Part shown: positions 10,994-22,829 of the stretch, one piece after another
How the letters are laid out: each line of letters begins with the position of its first letter
How positions within the stretch are numbered: the stretch's first letter is position 1
NCBI RefSeq assembly: GCF_008831285.2
Contig: NC_045150.1
Coordinates: 14,553,868 to 14,617,867 of the forward strand
DNA from: Nymphaea colorata
Lineage: Eukaryota; Streptophyta; Magnoliopsida; Nymphaeales; Nymphaeaceae
Length of the DNA: 64,000 nucleotides
Reading direction: 5' to 3'
Program-made: the position numbers and the translations under genes
The notes under the pieces: generated by a model
What the model saw: the letters and a program-made list of their open reading frames with translations, nothing else
Told to the model about the DNA's origin: nothing
Database searches by the model: none

Positions 10994-11800
10994 TTGTTAA
11001 CAAATCTAGCACAGCCCTATGTTACAAAATTTCTGAATATTTTCTCCAAGAAGAAGGTCATTCTGCTGGACCAGAAACCCTGGAAGAGGCTTGGTGATTC
11101 TTATGAGAGAGATGGGCTCATCTACTACATTAACTTGAACACAAACAAGGCACTTCCAGCTGACAAGAATAATGAAGAATCACTCCTATGGCACTATAGG
11201 TTGGGATATTTGTTTGATCTAATTCTCAAAACTGTGTTTCTTAAGCTCGTCTACAATTTTCCAGTATGTGAGACATGCAATTATGCAAAGATGACTGGGC
11301 AATCATTTCTTGAATCTGAAATAAAAAGCCAGTTCAGGCTGATGTATGGGGCCCAGCTCTGCTGTTTCCAACTTTATTTTCAGATACTTTCTCCTGTTAA
11401 AAGATGACAAATCATGGATGAGTTGGGTGTTCTTTCTCAAGAAAAAATGATGAAGGCTTTTTTATTAGCAGGCGTTGCATGGCCACTAGCAATATCTTAT
11501 ATTAACAAAAGTCACGCACTGGGTGAATTTTATCCAATCTTAAGACTGTGAAAGGTTCCAGATTGGGTTGAGAAGGACTTGGTTTCACATGCAGACCCAC
11601 AAATATTATTAACCGACAAATTTTTGGTGGTGGCGAACCCTCTGCTAGGTTAAAAGAATCAAAACTTAGCTGGAACAATCTTGACATCAGGGCTGGGGCT
11701 TGTTCTTTCTATATGTTTGAAGTTGAACTCTTGTCCTCAGAAGAGGGGTTGACCTTTTAGTTGTTGTTAGCTCATAGCCATCTGACATCCTTTGTCTTTC
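10994..11800 (+). mobile_element. Fragment of a second Ty1/copia element
   Basis: The frame at 10,994-11,407 matches the copia pre-integrase region: SLLWHYRLGYL at ~11,180-11,210, then CETCNYAKMTGQSF with the paired cysteines of the zinc-binding motif (the HHCC type, one end degenerate), then MYGAQL where DxWGP is expected. After a frameshift, ~11,400-11,445 encodes SWVFFLKKK, the usual start of the integrase core. The core, reverse transcriptase and RNase H are missing. Positions ~11,570-11,800 recur inverted at ~55,615-55,870 and may be the 3' end of this element. Confidence 0.7.
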
Positions 11801-12639
11801 TCACTCCTCTTTTTTGCTTCTATTGTCGTTTCTTTGCTGTTCTTAATTTGTAATTTGGTGCTTTCTTGTCATCTATTTTATAATTTTTTTTAAATTTATC
11901 TATGAAAATTGGTTCAGATCAACCTATTTGAATCATACCAGTTTGTTATCGGCCCGATATTTGATCAAATTATAATTGGAATGCAGAGTTCTATATTTTA
12001 TTAAATAATCTTATTCCTAGTCCCATGAGTTCTTTTCGGCGATTGCCTGGCCTCCCTTTTTACACTCCTACGCATGTCCAATGATATTGGATCATGTAGG
12101 TCGGTGCAGGGTTGGAGTATTTTTTTTTTTATAAAGCTGTGTATATTTTGAATATTTACTTTTTCATAAACCCTTTTTGTCCTTCTAAAAGTCTTTTTGT
12201 TTTGACTTAGACATGTTATTTTGTTATTCAGCACCCATATGCATAATTTTTCATGCATAAGACCATAAGACACTAATTTTAGATCCGGCTTTCCGTAATG
12301 CTCATGCCCATGCGAGTAGAGTCAAATGTCCTTCAACTGGCATACATAGTGCTTCCAAGTTCCATCCTTGCACTAGTATAGCACATTGCTCTCGATCCAA
12401 CCCGGTCGACTGGAAACTGAAAGCATGTCATCGTCGTTTAAGAAAAGTCATTCCTGGGATTCAAAAAAAGTCGGCTGAATTTTTCTCCTTTAACTGGCCC
12501 TTGCATCAAATTAAGACGAACCGATACAATTAATTTCTAGTAACTAAAACTTACAAGTACATCATATGTTCATATATATATATATATAAAGCAATTGAAA
12601 TCAGCTATTTTTTTTGTTGGATAAAAACCATCACAGTGC
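11801..12639. other. Anonymous spacer sequence
   Basis: No gene was recognised. Positions ~11,810-11,960 match, in reverse complement, the ~400-bp insertion in the right arm (24,302-24,440). That stretch is therefore another dispersed repeat, perhaps an LTR remnant. A short (TA)n lies near 12,570. Confidence 0.4.
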
Positions 12640-12960
12640 ATTTGCATTGACCAGTTGTTTGAGCATGATGTTTTGAAAGCAGTGTTTAATTATACAAAAT
12701 AACAAAATAACCACTCTACTGCAGAAGTAGCTGCCTGGAATGTATGAAGTTATTAACATGAACATAACTAAAGTTTGTGCGGCACCATCCATCATGTACC
12801 TCCACCACGGGACTTACCATCGCACAAGATGATTCAGTTGAATTTGAATGAACCTGCAATTGTGGGTCACCTTATACAGGATATGTTCTGTCACTAGGGA
12901 AGATCTCTATATTAAAATTTTAATTTGTTCTGTCTTAACACAAAATACAAGGTCGGCGAA
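12640..12960 (+). repeat. Dispersed repeat A, spacer copy
   Basis: A diverged copy of the 1-520 repeat that lacks the long CA/TA tract. Shared landmarks are TGAACCTGCAATTGTGGG near 12,850 and TCTGTCTTAACACAAAA near 12,940. Confidence 0.55.
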
Positions 12961-13596
12961 TGCTATCGGGCCCAGCTATCATTAATTACCAAATAAGCAC
13001 TTTATTAATTTGTCAGTCATTTGACCCAAATAATGCCAATGTTTAATTGGTACCATATTTTTTTCGTTTAAGATTTAGAAAAAGAATTATATCAATTAAT
13101 TATCAGACATTTTATGATTTTGTCATCTAGCTACCTCTAGCTTTGATAGTCATAGCACTAACTTCATCCACATTTTCTTTTCCCCGGCCCTGCAAATTAA
13201 TCATTGTCAAAAACATTTTCATAAAATTAGATCAAATTCATAGATATAAATTTCAAAAAAATAACAAAGTATATTATTTTGCAAACATGTACAAAGGTTA
13301 TTATAATGTACTGCTGAAGTTCAAAAAACAAAATCATTATCAATAGAATATTGATAAAAAAAACATATAAAGACAAAGAAAATAGTGCGTGAGCACCCCG
13401 ATCGTCAGGAAGGGGATGTTCAAGTAATATTGACAAAGTTACTCTTTGATGTAGATTCATTACTTATTCTTTTATTAAAAGGGACGACAGCCTAACTCCG
13501 AGCAGAGTTTGCATCAAAAGTGACAAAGAAAATTGTGGTGGTGTACTTATGTCCGGATGGTTTGAGAGATTGATTCGATCCTCCTTTGTACTTTAA
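12961..13596. other. Anonymous AT-rich sequence
   Basis: No gene, terminal repeat or tandem structure was recognised. Confidence 0.35.
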
Positions 13597-13774
13597 GTTG
13601 TGTTTGATAGTTCGATGTAGCATTGAAAGGTATGCTTTAAAGGATCCTCAGCTTAAACAAACTAAAGATTTATGTAGCATGGATCTTAAATCCATGTATA
13701 TTAAAAATGATAGATTTAAGGTCGGACGGGGGGAGTTTCGACCTGATCTGGTCCCTGGTGAAACAAATACAACC
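13597..13774. mobile_element. Possible MITE related to the one at 54,190
   Basis: It begins GTTGTGTTTGATAG and ends GAAACAAATACAAC, which are near-perfect inverted termini about 178 bp apart. The ends resemble those of the 54,190-54,391 element. No clean target-site duplication was seen, so the boundaries are tentative. Confidence 0.4.
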
Positions 13775-14599
13775 ACAACAATAAAAACAAGCTATTGGCA
13801 ATGCCTTTTGTCGTTGCAAATAAGATTATTGCCAACTCGCAAAAGTCCAATACTCGTCCTTGCCCTTTGCAGTGTTGCCAAAGTTTCGCTAGCCTCTGAT
13901 CACCTGCTGCCATTTTAGAAGGCACGACAGATTCAGATTAGATATCCCTATCAAGTTTGAATTAAAAATGCATTTATAAAAGAAAGAATCGTTAAAATTT
14001 ACTTGTTTCCACCATTCTTTCCATTCTACTTCAAACTTCTCGGCCATGGAAAAATGATGTATTTGATGTAATCCAAGCATGGCTTTCCTTCAACAATATT
14101 GGGCGGGCAGTAAGTTTCTTGATTTCCACATCAACTTCTGCCTACAAGATCCAAGATCAAAGAATAGATCAGTTTTCAGCACAAAGAAACTAACCAGCGT
14201 CAATCAATAGGACAAGCTTCTACAACAGGAAGAAACTAATCTAGCATGCACCATAGAAAGGACAAGCTTCTGTGAATCAATCATGTCCATCGAGTCTAGA
14301 TCTTGATTAACTCTTCGCTCCTTGCTGACATCCACATCTGCAGTGCCTGATAGGACCATAACTAGTTCAGATCTGATGAGATGACTCAGATGTTCTCTAG
14401 AAAGAAATTAACTCATGATCAACTAAGTCAAAACCAGCTTCATGCCATCAAGGGACAAAATGCAAGTTCCGACTAAAATTGACTTGATACTGATGAAACT
14501 ACAAAAAAAAGGAGGAAATTCGGAAATTCAAACTGTTACAGTCTGAATGTACTAGAAGCAAAGTAGTTTACAAATCAAATCATGAGAATATATATTGTT

Positions 14600-15250
14600 A
14601 CATTAAAGAGAGGCAGCTCTTTGCAAATGCACCATGTCTCAAACAGCAACTATGTGTTTCGACAACTATACTAAGTAGTAAGTAGATTACACCTGTGACA
14701 TGTAACTTGTTTCCAATAGCTATAGGTGTGCCATGAGTCTTAAGAATTATATTTATAATTTTACCAATACATTCTACTTGTTGAGTAAATTGGCCAACAG
14801 AAGATATACCAAGATAAGATCGAGAGAAAGGATTAAGTAGACCAAGTAAGGTTACTAAAAATAGAAAGAAGGCAATAGACAGTATAAAGGCTATAAGCCC
14901 AAAAGATCTTGGATGCTCCATGAGCAGCAATTAGGGCACGGTCATCAGCAAAGAGGAATTCCTACATCGATAACAGTGCTACATAGTAATGAGACTGAAT
15001 AATCATCTTACCCATGTGTTCCAGGAGGAAGGCCTTGAAGTTGTTCAGTATAAGGTGGCATATCAAAAAGTACAAAGTCATAAAATTCTTAATAAATAAG
15101 TAGATTGTATTGATTTACAAATAAATATATTCATGCATACAAAGTATGTGGAATGGATCAAAGAAAGTAGGTCTTACAAAAGCTTTGTGCAGCCATCTCA
15201 TATAAGCAATTTGCAAACCATATCCAAAACTTATACTAAAAAAATTAGTA
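14600..15250 (-). other. Exon-like stretches of an unidentified gene or pseudogene
   Basis: Three short minus-strand stretches have splice-like borders. One is ~15,240-15,178, preceded by a T-rich tract ending in TTTAG and followed by GTAAGA, and can encode YKFWIWFANCLYEMAAQSF. One is ~15,085-15,010, ends before GTAAGA, and can encode DFVLFDMPPYTEQLQGLPPG. One is ~14,955-14,840, follows ATGTAG, and can encode EFLFADDRALIAAHGASKIF. The reading phases do not join cleanly across the first intron, and I recognise no family. It may be a decayed gene fragment or chance. A hydrophobic open frame at 14,598-14,930 overlaps in another frame. Confidence 0.2.
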
Positions 15251-16972
15251 CAATTATCATACAAAAATATTGGCCATCATGGAAAAAACGAGAGAGAGAA
15301 GAGACCAAATGTCAGATTTGAAACCATATTGAATGGCTGAATATAGATCGTTGGAGAGAGTTATAAGATTACATAGGTTAGCCACAATCTACTTCACCCA
15401 TTTTCAAAGACCCAGAGGAATTAATCAACAAAAGAATATCCAAAACAAAATGAGCAGAAGCTATGGTAAAAATGCATGCTTGAAATGTAGAATGCTTTGT
15501 ATCTGCACCTACTAAAAACACTCGATATTCTCTTTGACTTAGCTATTACTTACAAGACACACTATTAGAAAAGTGACTCGTAAACGATGGTAGAGACATT
15601 ATGGAGGATGACCACCATACCACATGCAAGATAGCATGTGTATAAAAATATCAATAAACATGCACTAAAAGATAGATATAAATATGTAGATAAATAGCTA
15701 TATGTAATACATAAATAAATAGAGAACTAATGTAAATGTGTACGACATTATCACTTCAAATAATATGTCACCATTGAGACTTTGATAACTTTGAAGAAAC
15801 CAAATGTAAAATTAGGACTCGTGTGTAAAAAAAGTGTAGCAAATACCGCCAAACTACCTTATAGGTATCCGCACTGCCCTTTCAAGATAATCTAAGATGC
15901 CCTCTATTGTTCCTTGCAACACCACCTTTAAAGTCAAATAAAATAAAACATCAACCTCGTATTTGAAAAGAATTAACATGGCATTATTATAAGACTTGTC
16001 AGTTTCACAAAGAAAAAAACCTCAAAATGATCAAATGTAGTCAGACTAGGAGAAAAGATAATGAAAGATATACAAAATGTGTCATTTCTAAGATTATAAG
16101 ATTCTAACTTTTAGAACTAATGTAAATGTGTCACTGACTTGAGGATACAAGTCGAGCTCGACTCACTTAATGCGTTTATATTAATTTATTACTTCTTATT
16201 TCTTTTAACTCATTGAACTGGTTTTTTTATTAATGCAACTATAAACATTTGTCTAACTATTAATGCTAGTGGAGCTGATTTTAAATGGATCGAGTTCTTA
16301 CAACTCGAACTCGATCTTTGAGTATAAATTTAAGCTTGAGCTCAGCTCGTTTCAAGTCAAGCTTTTACAACGTAGCTCGAGTCAAGCCCAAGTTGATTTT
16401 GACTCTTACATTAGGCATCCGACTGAATCACACCCTTAAAGAACTTATGCTTCTGCTATTCATATAAATAGTTTTTTGGTAGGAGGATGACATGAAGTTT
16501 TACAAAAGCAGTTTAAAAAGCAAAACAAAACAAAAAAAAAGGTTAAAAAGATAAGTGGATCGTGTTTGGCTCATAAGAACTGAGATTATGAACCGGGCTG
16601 TATCGGACCGGTTGACTGGGTCGATCCAGCTCAGGTCTTAACTGGGGTCAATGATATCACATGAACATTATTTTTGGGGTCCCACCAGCATGTGGTTGCA
16701 GGCGGTGATCGTCTCGATGAGCATCATCATCCCATCCCTATCTAAAACTCATCCTTATCTGGTTCACCGTGATCTATGGGGTTCAGCGGCTCTTTTTTCA
16801 TGTCTCCCTGACCCTGCCTTCAAATTTAGGGAGAGAGTTGAACGTGCAATAACCAGAAACACACAATTATGACTAAATAAAACCCTTACTTATAGGTGAC
16901 AAAAGTCTATAACTTTTGTTCCTACAATAAACAATTCATTTCTAAGTGTTGGACTTTTTTCATGGCTGGACC
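15251..16972. other. Anonymous sequence 3' of protease copy 1
   Basis: No gene was recognised. Positions ~16,140-16,400 contain repeated GAGCTCGACTC / CAAGCTCGAG-like motifs. Short palindromic motifs of this kind are common in plant dispersed repeats, but no element boundaries could be set. Confidence 0.35.
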
Positions 16973-18306
16973 TTAGCCCTGTGTACATTCAGTTGGTGCA
17001 AAAGAAAGCAGTCTGTTGCCCAGATCATACTTGATATGCATGTTCTGCTGTGCAATATTCCCAAAGATGGGCATCTCTCCATCTTTAATGGCTAAGCAGG
17101 CGATTCCACTTCTAAACATTGCAAAGATATTTGAAGGTGTCAGCTTCCAGTCTGCATTAGCGAAATGAAAGGTCATCTCCGGCAACCCTTCATATGGATC
17201 ACCATTGTTCTCTACATGGTAACGCAGCAAATCTTGCTCAGGAGGATAGAAGCGTTCATGGTTTATGACATTTGCCGCTTGAACATACACATCTTTTGCA
17301 AGAAAAGTCAGGCTGGTACCCGAGTCTATGATGATCGATCTGGCATCTCCCAACAATGCAGTCGTCTGTGCACCACCAAATTGTATGTTGAGTCTGCTGT
17401 TCCCGACACTTATGTTTGTCAGGATGAGCACATAAAAGCTGCCTTCACCACCATCTGATGCCATCGGCGTCTCTTGAACGTCTTCTGTGCCTGAAAATGG
17501 TGCATCCTCACCGAATTTGAGCTGTCCCGCGGAATTGTTTTCATTGCTATACGGGGGAAGACAGTAAGGAATTTGTCGTCAATGGAAGAGCCAGCCAATC
17601 TGTTTAACAAGAGAGAGAGGACCACGGCCAAGGCCAGGAACTTTACGCAGGGCAGAATCTGGATTATCTTCACGATGAACAGAACCAAAGACAATTCCTT
17701 CATGCTTGATGGTGTCGGCACCATTGTCAAACAAGAGCATCTCGGAGGCTAGGACCCCTTCTACTTCGGAATTTGCTCTATAGGAATATCTGAAACAGCA
17801 AAGTTGGTCGCTGGTGCAACGATGGTCGTGCAATTCCGTGCAAAAGCTGGTGGAGCATCTCCTGTTCTTGTAGGTGGATGACTGAAGTGGATCAAACATT
17901 GGTGTTTTTACATGGCAGTTGTCACAATGGCAGCATGTTGTCCATATGAGGTTGCTACCAGCATCTATAATGGCCCAGTACAGACTGGATGGGGTACCTA
18001 GCGAGAGTTTCACGAGAAACTCACCGGGACCAGCCATCACAGGGCTGGAGATCACACTGGTGGTATTGGAAAACCGTGAAGCAATGCTGTGTGAGCACAA
18101 CATGGAGGGCAGAGCCTCCTGCTCAGCTCGTTGAGCTAGAGTAGATGTAGGGTCATAGAGAGGTGACAGTGATGAGTCTCGATGAAAGAGGTCTATAGAG
18201 AAGCCGAGAAGTTTGGAAGCGAAGATTGTGGTAGGGTTAGGCAGTATTGCAAGTAGGAGCAGCTGCAGGAGGAGGCTGAATGCTAAGGGGGGAAGAAGGT
18301 TGCCAT
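16973..18306 (-). pseudogene. CDR1/nepenthesin-type aspartic protease, copy 1
   Basis: Family A1B secreted aspartic endopeptidase. A single-exon reading of ~443 residues would run from ATG at 18,304-18,306 to TAA at 16,973. This is near the usual 430-480 residues. The signal peptide region has a one-base deletion near 18,285 relative to copies 3 and 4, giving an early TAG. Downstream, in frame, are the propeptide motif GFSIDLFHRDSSLSPLYD, the first catalytic motif (DAGS in place of DTGS, near 17,965), and the cysteine-rich nepenthesin insertion CCHCDNC. Next comes a TGA at 17,579-17,581, then an intact second domain with IIIDSGTSLTF (near 17,330) and the C-terminus ECTQG. The TGA lies between a 4-bp tandem duplication (GGCTGGCT) and a later 1-bp deletion that restores the frame. 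The signal-peptide frameshift, the stop and the altered motif argue against function. Confidence 0.85.
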
Positions 18307-18671
18307 GGTGAGGACTAAAAGGTTGCTGTACTAAGGATAAATGTGTTGATATTTACAACGGAAGTCATAGTTATGGTGGCCGCTGATGAAGGGAAGCATT
18401 TGGATTTTAAAATTCTGCAAAAAAAAAAAAAGACATGTGGCTGAACTGAGTTACATATTCCTTTGTGTAACCAGTAACCATCACAATGGAGAAAAGTGGT
18501 AGCATCTTCCAATTGTTAAGCTTAGGTATAACAATGACAAACATTTGAAGACTTTCAAACACAAAAGGAAGGCAGAAGACACTTTAACGTATTACTTAAG
18601 TGACCGAAATAACTGTTGAATATGTTGGGAGAAGAGATTGTCCTAATGTTGAATACACAAAAGGAAGCATG
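18307..18671 (-). promoter_or_regulatory. Upstream flank of protease copy 1
   Basis: Homologous, in reverse, to the flanks at ~49,960-50,368 and ~56,620-57,040. The expected TATA element is degenerate here: minus strand TTGTAAATATC near 18,350, where copies 3 and 4 have ATTATAAATATC. Homology ends near 18,650, close to the inner end of the right inverted-repeat arm. Confidence 0.5.
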
Positions 18672-19029
18672 GCCTTCCTTTTGGAGTGTGTTATTCCCTG
18701 CCTTCAGCGAGGCACGTGCCTCCTTTTTTGTCTAGGGAAGGCCATTCTCTTTCCAGCCATCACCGAGGAGCATGCTGTTCACTTCCTTTTCTGTGTCTCA
18801 ACAAGGGAAGGTCACGCTGTTTCCAGCCCTCACCAAGGGGCGTGCTATTTCCTTTTGTGTTCACATGTTCATCGAGGAGCGTGCTAACAAGGGAGTGCCA
18901 CCGAGGCCTATCTGCCCCTTCAATCGCCTGATCCACCTCCTCAGTCACCTTTTTTGTTTATCAAACTCAAATCATATTGACTGTGCTCGTCGGCTGTTGA
19001 TTGAACGAGTGAGATTTTTCTAGTATAAT

Positions 19030-19613
19030 ATGGCTGCATTGTCCTCTTCTAACGCTCCTTGCACTCCTACTCCACCAGGTACACAATGGAATGCTTTCTC
19101 AAGTTTGGTTTCAGTCAAGCTTGATCAATCAAATTATCTTCTCTGATATTCTCAAATTGAAAGTGTTATGAAAAGTCAAAATTTGATTAAGCATGTTATT
19201 GGAAAATGTTCTGCTCCACCTGAATTTCTTGATGAAGCACACACACAATAAAATACTGTGACTCAACCAGTCAGGTCACAACAGGTTCGTGTTGGCATGG
19301 CTATAGATGCTTGGTGCATCCTTGAAAAACAGTATGCCTCACAAAATAATCTTCGTATTATTCAGTTGAAAAGAGAATTACAAAACATAAAAAAGGGAGT
19401 AATGTCTATGACTAAATACCTTCCACATATTAGTTTCTTACATGATTCTCTTAGCAGAGTGCAGCACTTTGTCTCAGATATAGATGTTGTTCTCTATACC
19501 TTTAATGGACTGAATTCTGAATATGAATCTTTTATTACCACGGTTACTGCATTCAAAGATCTGCCTTCATGGTCTGAATTATGTGATATGTTAATTACTC
19601 AAGAGCGATGACT
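19030..19613 (+). pseudogene. Copia gag fragment (right arm)
   Basis: Partner of the left gag. It starts MAALSSSNAPCTP and contains SVKLDQSNYLL, then a TGA where the left copy has TGG (LLWRSQ), then IESVMKSQNLIKHV. A second stop follows DEAHTQ, and ~66 bp is deleted relative to the left copy just after it. From 19,258 the frame continues with AIDAWCILEKQYASQNN and on through MSMTKYLPHISFLHDSLSRV. Two stops and an internal deletion make it non-functional. Confidence 0.8.
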
Positions 19614-20408
19614 TGGAATGCTTTCTTCATCCCAGATGACTCAGGTTGATGCCACTGCCACTGCCTTTATTGCTGAACAATTGCTGAACAAGGGCGTGAG
19701 CATGGCAACTATGATGGTGGTAGGGGTAGAGGCTGTAATGGAGGAAGATGAAACTATGGAAAAAATAATAATACTAACAAGTCTAGCCAAGGAGTAACTT
19801 GTCAACATTTTGGTAGAATAAATCATACAGCTCGACAATGTTATGATATTTCAAAGGCATTTATGGCCATGGCATTCAACATGGGAAAATCTGATAATGC
19901 ATCTAGTAGCCGAGAAAATGTTAGCAATACTCAAAACTAGGCCTGGTATCCAGACATAGGTGCCTCCCACCATGTGACAAATTCAGAACAAGATATGCAA
20001 GGTAAAGTTCCATATCATGGTTCTAATTCTACCATAGTTGGCAATGGTAGTAAGATGCAAATTAAAAATATAGAGAATGTGTACCTACTTACCAAGACGT
20101 GATCCGTTGTTTTGAAAAATGTGTTGGATGCTCCTAAAGCACACAAGAATCTTATGTCAGTAGCAAGGTTTACCAAAGACAACCAATGCTCTATTGCATT
20201 TTCCTCTAATGGTTTTATTGTTAAGAATATGCAGACGGGCAAGATTCTTCACACAGGGTCGCTTGAGAAAGGAGGACTCTATAGATGAACGAGAGAAAGG
20301 AAGGACTCTACTAGCAATCCTATCAGTATTGGAGATGACGAACAATAAAAGACTGCTAATACTTCTTTGGTTTCTCAAAATTCTTACTCAGTCATTTAGT
20401 TATGGCAT

Positions 20409-21551
20409 TTGTGTCTAGGACATGCTCACTTTCAGTTGTTAAACTCGTTGAAAGTTGCTGGTTTAATTTCTGTTGATGAAAGACATAAATTAGATTTTTG
20501 TTCTTCATGTGTGCTTGGAAAAATGCATAAAATTCATTATCCTAAAGCTGAGCTTCATGCGACCAAACCTCTTGAAGTGTTACATGTTGATATTTGGGGA
20601 CCAGCACCATGCGCTTCACGAGAAGGTTACATGTATTATTTCTTAATGGTTGATGACTACTCTCACTTCTCTTGGATCTTTCCGTTGTCAAAGAAAAGTG
20701 ATACGCTTCCACGTTTTAAAACCTTTTTAAGCATAGTAGAGCATCAACTTGAAACAAAAATGAAAATTTTCCATTCAGATGGAGGAGGAGAATTCATGAG
20801 CAAGGAATTTATCACATTTCTTGAAAATCAAGGTATTCGTCGATGGATAACATGCCCTTACACATCCCAGTAGAACGAGATAGTAGAAAGGAAGAATAGG
20901 CATCTAGTGGAAATGAGACTCACCATGATTATTCATGCCAATATGCCACAAAAATTTTGGTTTGATGCTTTTAAAACTGCTGTTCATCTTATTAACAGGT
21001 TGCCTATTGCAGACCTGCAAATGACGCCGTATGAGAAGCTCTTGCATGAAGTTCCTAAATATAGTCATCTAAGGACCTTTGGTTGTACCGTCTATCCAGT
21101 GAATGGGCCTAGACATGCTTCAAAACTAGAACCCAAAGCTCAAACCTGCGTCTTCATTGGGTATGCGAGCTGTCATAAAGGATGTGTTTGTTACAATCCA
21201 ATCTCTAATTGTGTCATCATATCTAGACATGTTATTTTTTACGAAAGAAATTTTTTATACTCTCATTGTGGTCCCTCTTTTACTGACTCAAACATTTCAA
21301 GTTATCTAAGGTCATCATCCAGATCTGAATGTGTTAAGCCTAGACCTATTGATAAGCTAAAAGAGAGTTTACCACTTATTGAGTTGCCTAGAATCATTCC
21401 AAGTTCCTCAAGGTCCTCAGCAGTTCAAACTGATTCCAATCACTTTCATGTGCACATACCATCAATTTCAGCATACTTAGACCGTCATGGAACTAGAAAC
21501 ACATGTTACAGACAATTCCAGCACAAGGGTGTCACAGTGTGCTTCATATAG
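20409..21551 (+). pseudogene. Copia pre-integrase and integrase, one stop
   Basis: Two in-frame pieces, 20,409-20,873 and 20,907-21,551, are separated by a single TAG plus a short read-through stretch. The three catalytic acidic residues are retained. The integrase would insert element cDNA into the host genome. The C-terminal tail after ~21,300 is serine-rich and ends where the arm-specific TA-rich sequence begins. That same end point occurs in the left arm. Confidence 0.85.
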
Positions 21552-21801
21552 CTATATTATGAAAATAGTACCACATTATATATATGTTCTTTCACGAACA
21601 GCTCATGTATTACCCTAAAAATACCCATTTATTTTTCCGCAAACAGGTAATTACACCTCATACATGCATATATATATTTATTTTTAGGCAATCAGAGATG
21701 TCTAAGACTAAGAGTGTTGGATATCATTTCCAGAATATAACACTTCACACATCTATTCATATCTAGGCGCATAAATACATAGATTTGCTACTATAACAAG
21801 C

Positions 21802-21841
<40 letters not shown>

Positions 21842-22829
21842 TTATTTATTTATTTATATATATATTTATATTTACAAACAACAAAGGTACAAGGGCTACA
21901 TTTTGCACTCATAGCTGAATATTCCCATACCTTATTGCTCTATGCTGCAATCAATTCAGTCCGCCAAGAGGGCTGCCATTCCAAGGCAGTGTAGCATGAT
22001 TTCCTTGCAAAACATGCATTTACATGTATAATTTCAGCCCCACCAAGTAGAATTCTCCTTGCTTTTATATATATATACCTAACTATACAGATTTTTATAA
22101 AAGAAACTATATAACACTTACGAGGGTCTCTCTAACTCTACAGCCCCTGATTTTTTACTGTCAGCACCCTAGCTCCTTGGCGTTCTTGATCCTCCAAGCA
22201 GCGGATAACAGTCACGTGGACCAGTGCCTCTTTGCTCTTGATCTTCACCCCAAGGTGCAGGAAAACAAGGGTTAGCTCTCACTTTTTCCTAATTTCTAAC
22301 TGCTGGAACCCTTCCCCCTTTGGCTGCAGCAAATGGGAACCTGAGGTATGGGGTTAAATAAGGCCAATACATGGCGAGCAACACCCCCAAATGATTTTTC
22401 TCAGGAAGGCTTCTCGGCTGCACTCAATCATCTTTTAGTTTCATTTAATATTTTCAGTTACCACTTCTACCTAGGTATATATTTGGTAACCCATTCATTT
22501 CTTTCCATGACTGCCCCCTTTATGATATAGTTGACAGTTTCAACTATTTTTATCAGTTATTGAATCTACCAATTATAGCCTATACTCTTATTAAAATTTT
22601 TGTGATAATAAAGAAAAAGAAAAAGAAAAACGTGGGAAGTACAGCAACCATCCGGTTTGAGCCGAAAGTATTGGTTAGAAGGCGATCAGTTCTTAGAGAT
22701 GATGTTAGCGACCATCAGTTTGTTTGATCAACTTTCAAAGGTCGCGAGTTATAATGAAAAATTCAGCTTTTGGTATTGTTTTGGCTGCAAGAATGATATG
22801 TATAGAGGGATAAAATTTTGATATAGAAA
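21552..22829. other. Unassigned right-arm sequence with long (TA)n
   Basis: Mirror of 6,341-7,640. It includes a TA/TTTA-rich tract at 21,802-21,870. No gene was recognised. Confidence 0.4.

Larger units (their letters stand above)
18672..21551 (+). mobile_element. Truncated Ty1/copia element, right-arm copy
   Basis: The better preserved of the two arm copies. In order there is a repeated leader (18,672-19,020), gag (ATG at 19,030) and a degenerate zinc knuckle at ~19,796-19,850 (CQHFGRINHTARQCYD, second cysteine lost). Then come the protease region WYPDIGASHHVTNS near 19,950, where DSGA has become DIGA, and pre-integrase FCSSCVLGKMHK near 20,505. The integrase core has its catalytic residues visible: D in HVDIWGP at 20,589, D in HSDGGGEF at 20,778 and E in EIVERKNRH at 20,886, broken by TAG at 20,871-20,873. 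The C-terminal integrase motif (GCTVYPV, KLEPKAQTCVFIGY) runs to ~21,280. Nothing resembling reverse transcriptase follows. Confidence 0.9.

Noticed and set aside
14598-14930. 110-codon minus-strand frame with hydrophobic segments
   Set aside because: It overlaps a better exon-like frame in another phase. Hydrophobic runs are expected from AT-rich sequence. Left unassigned.
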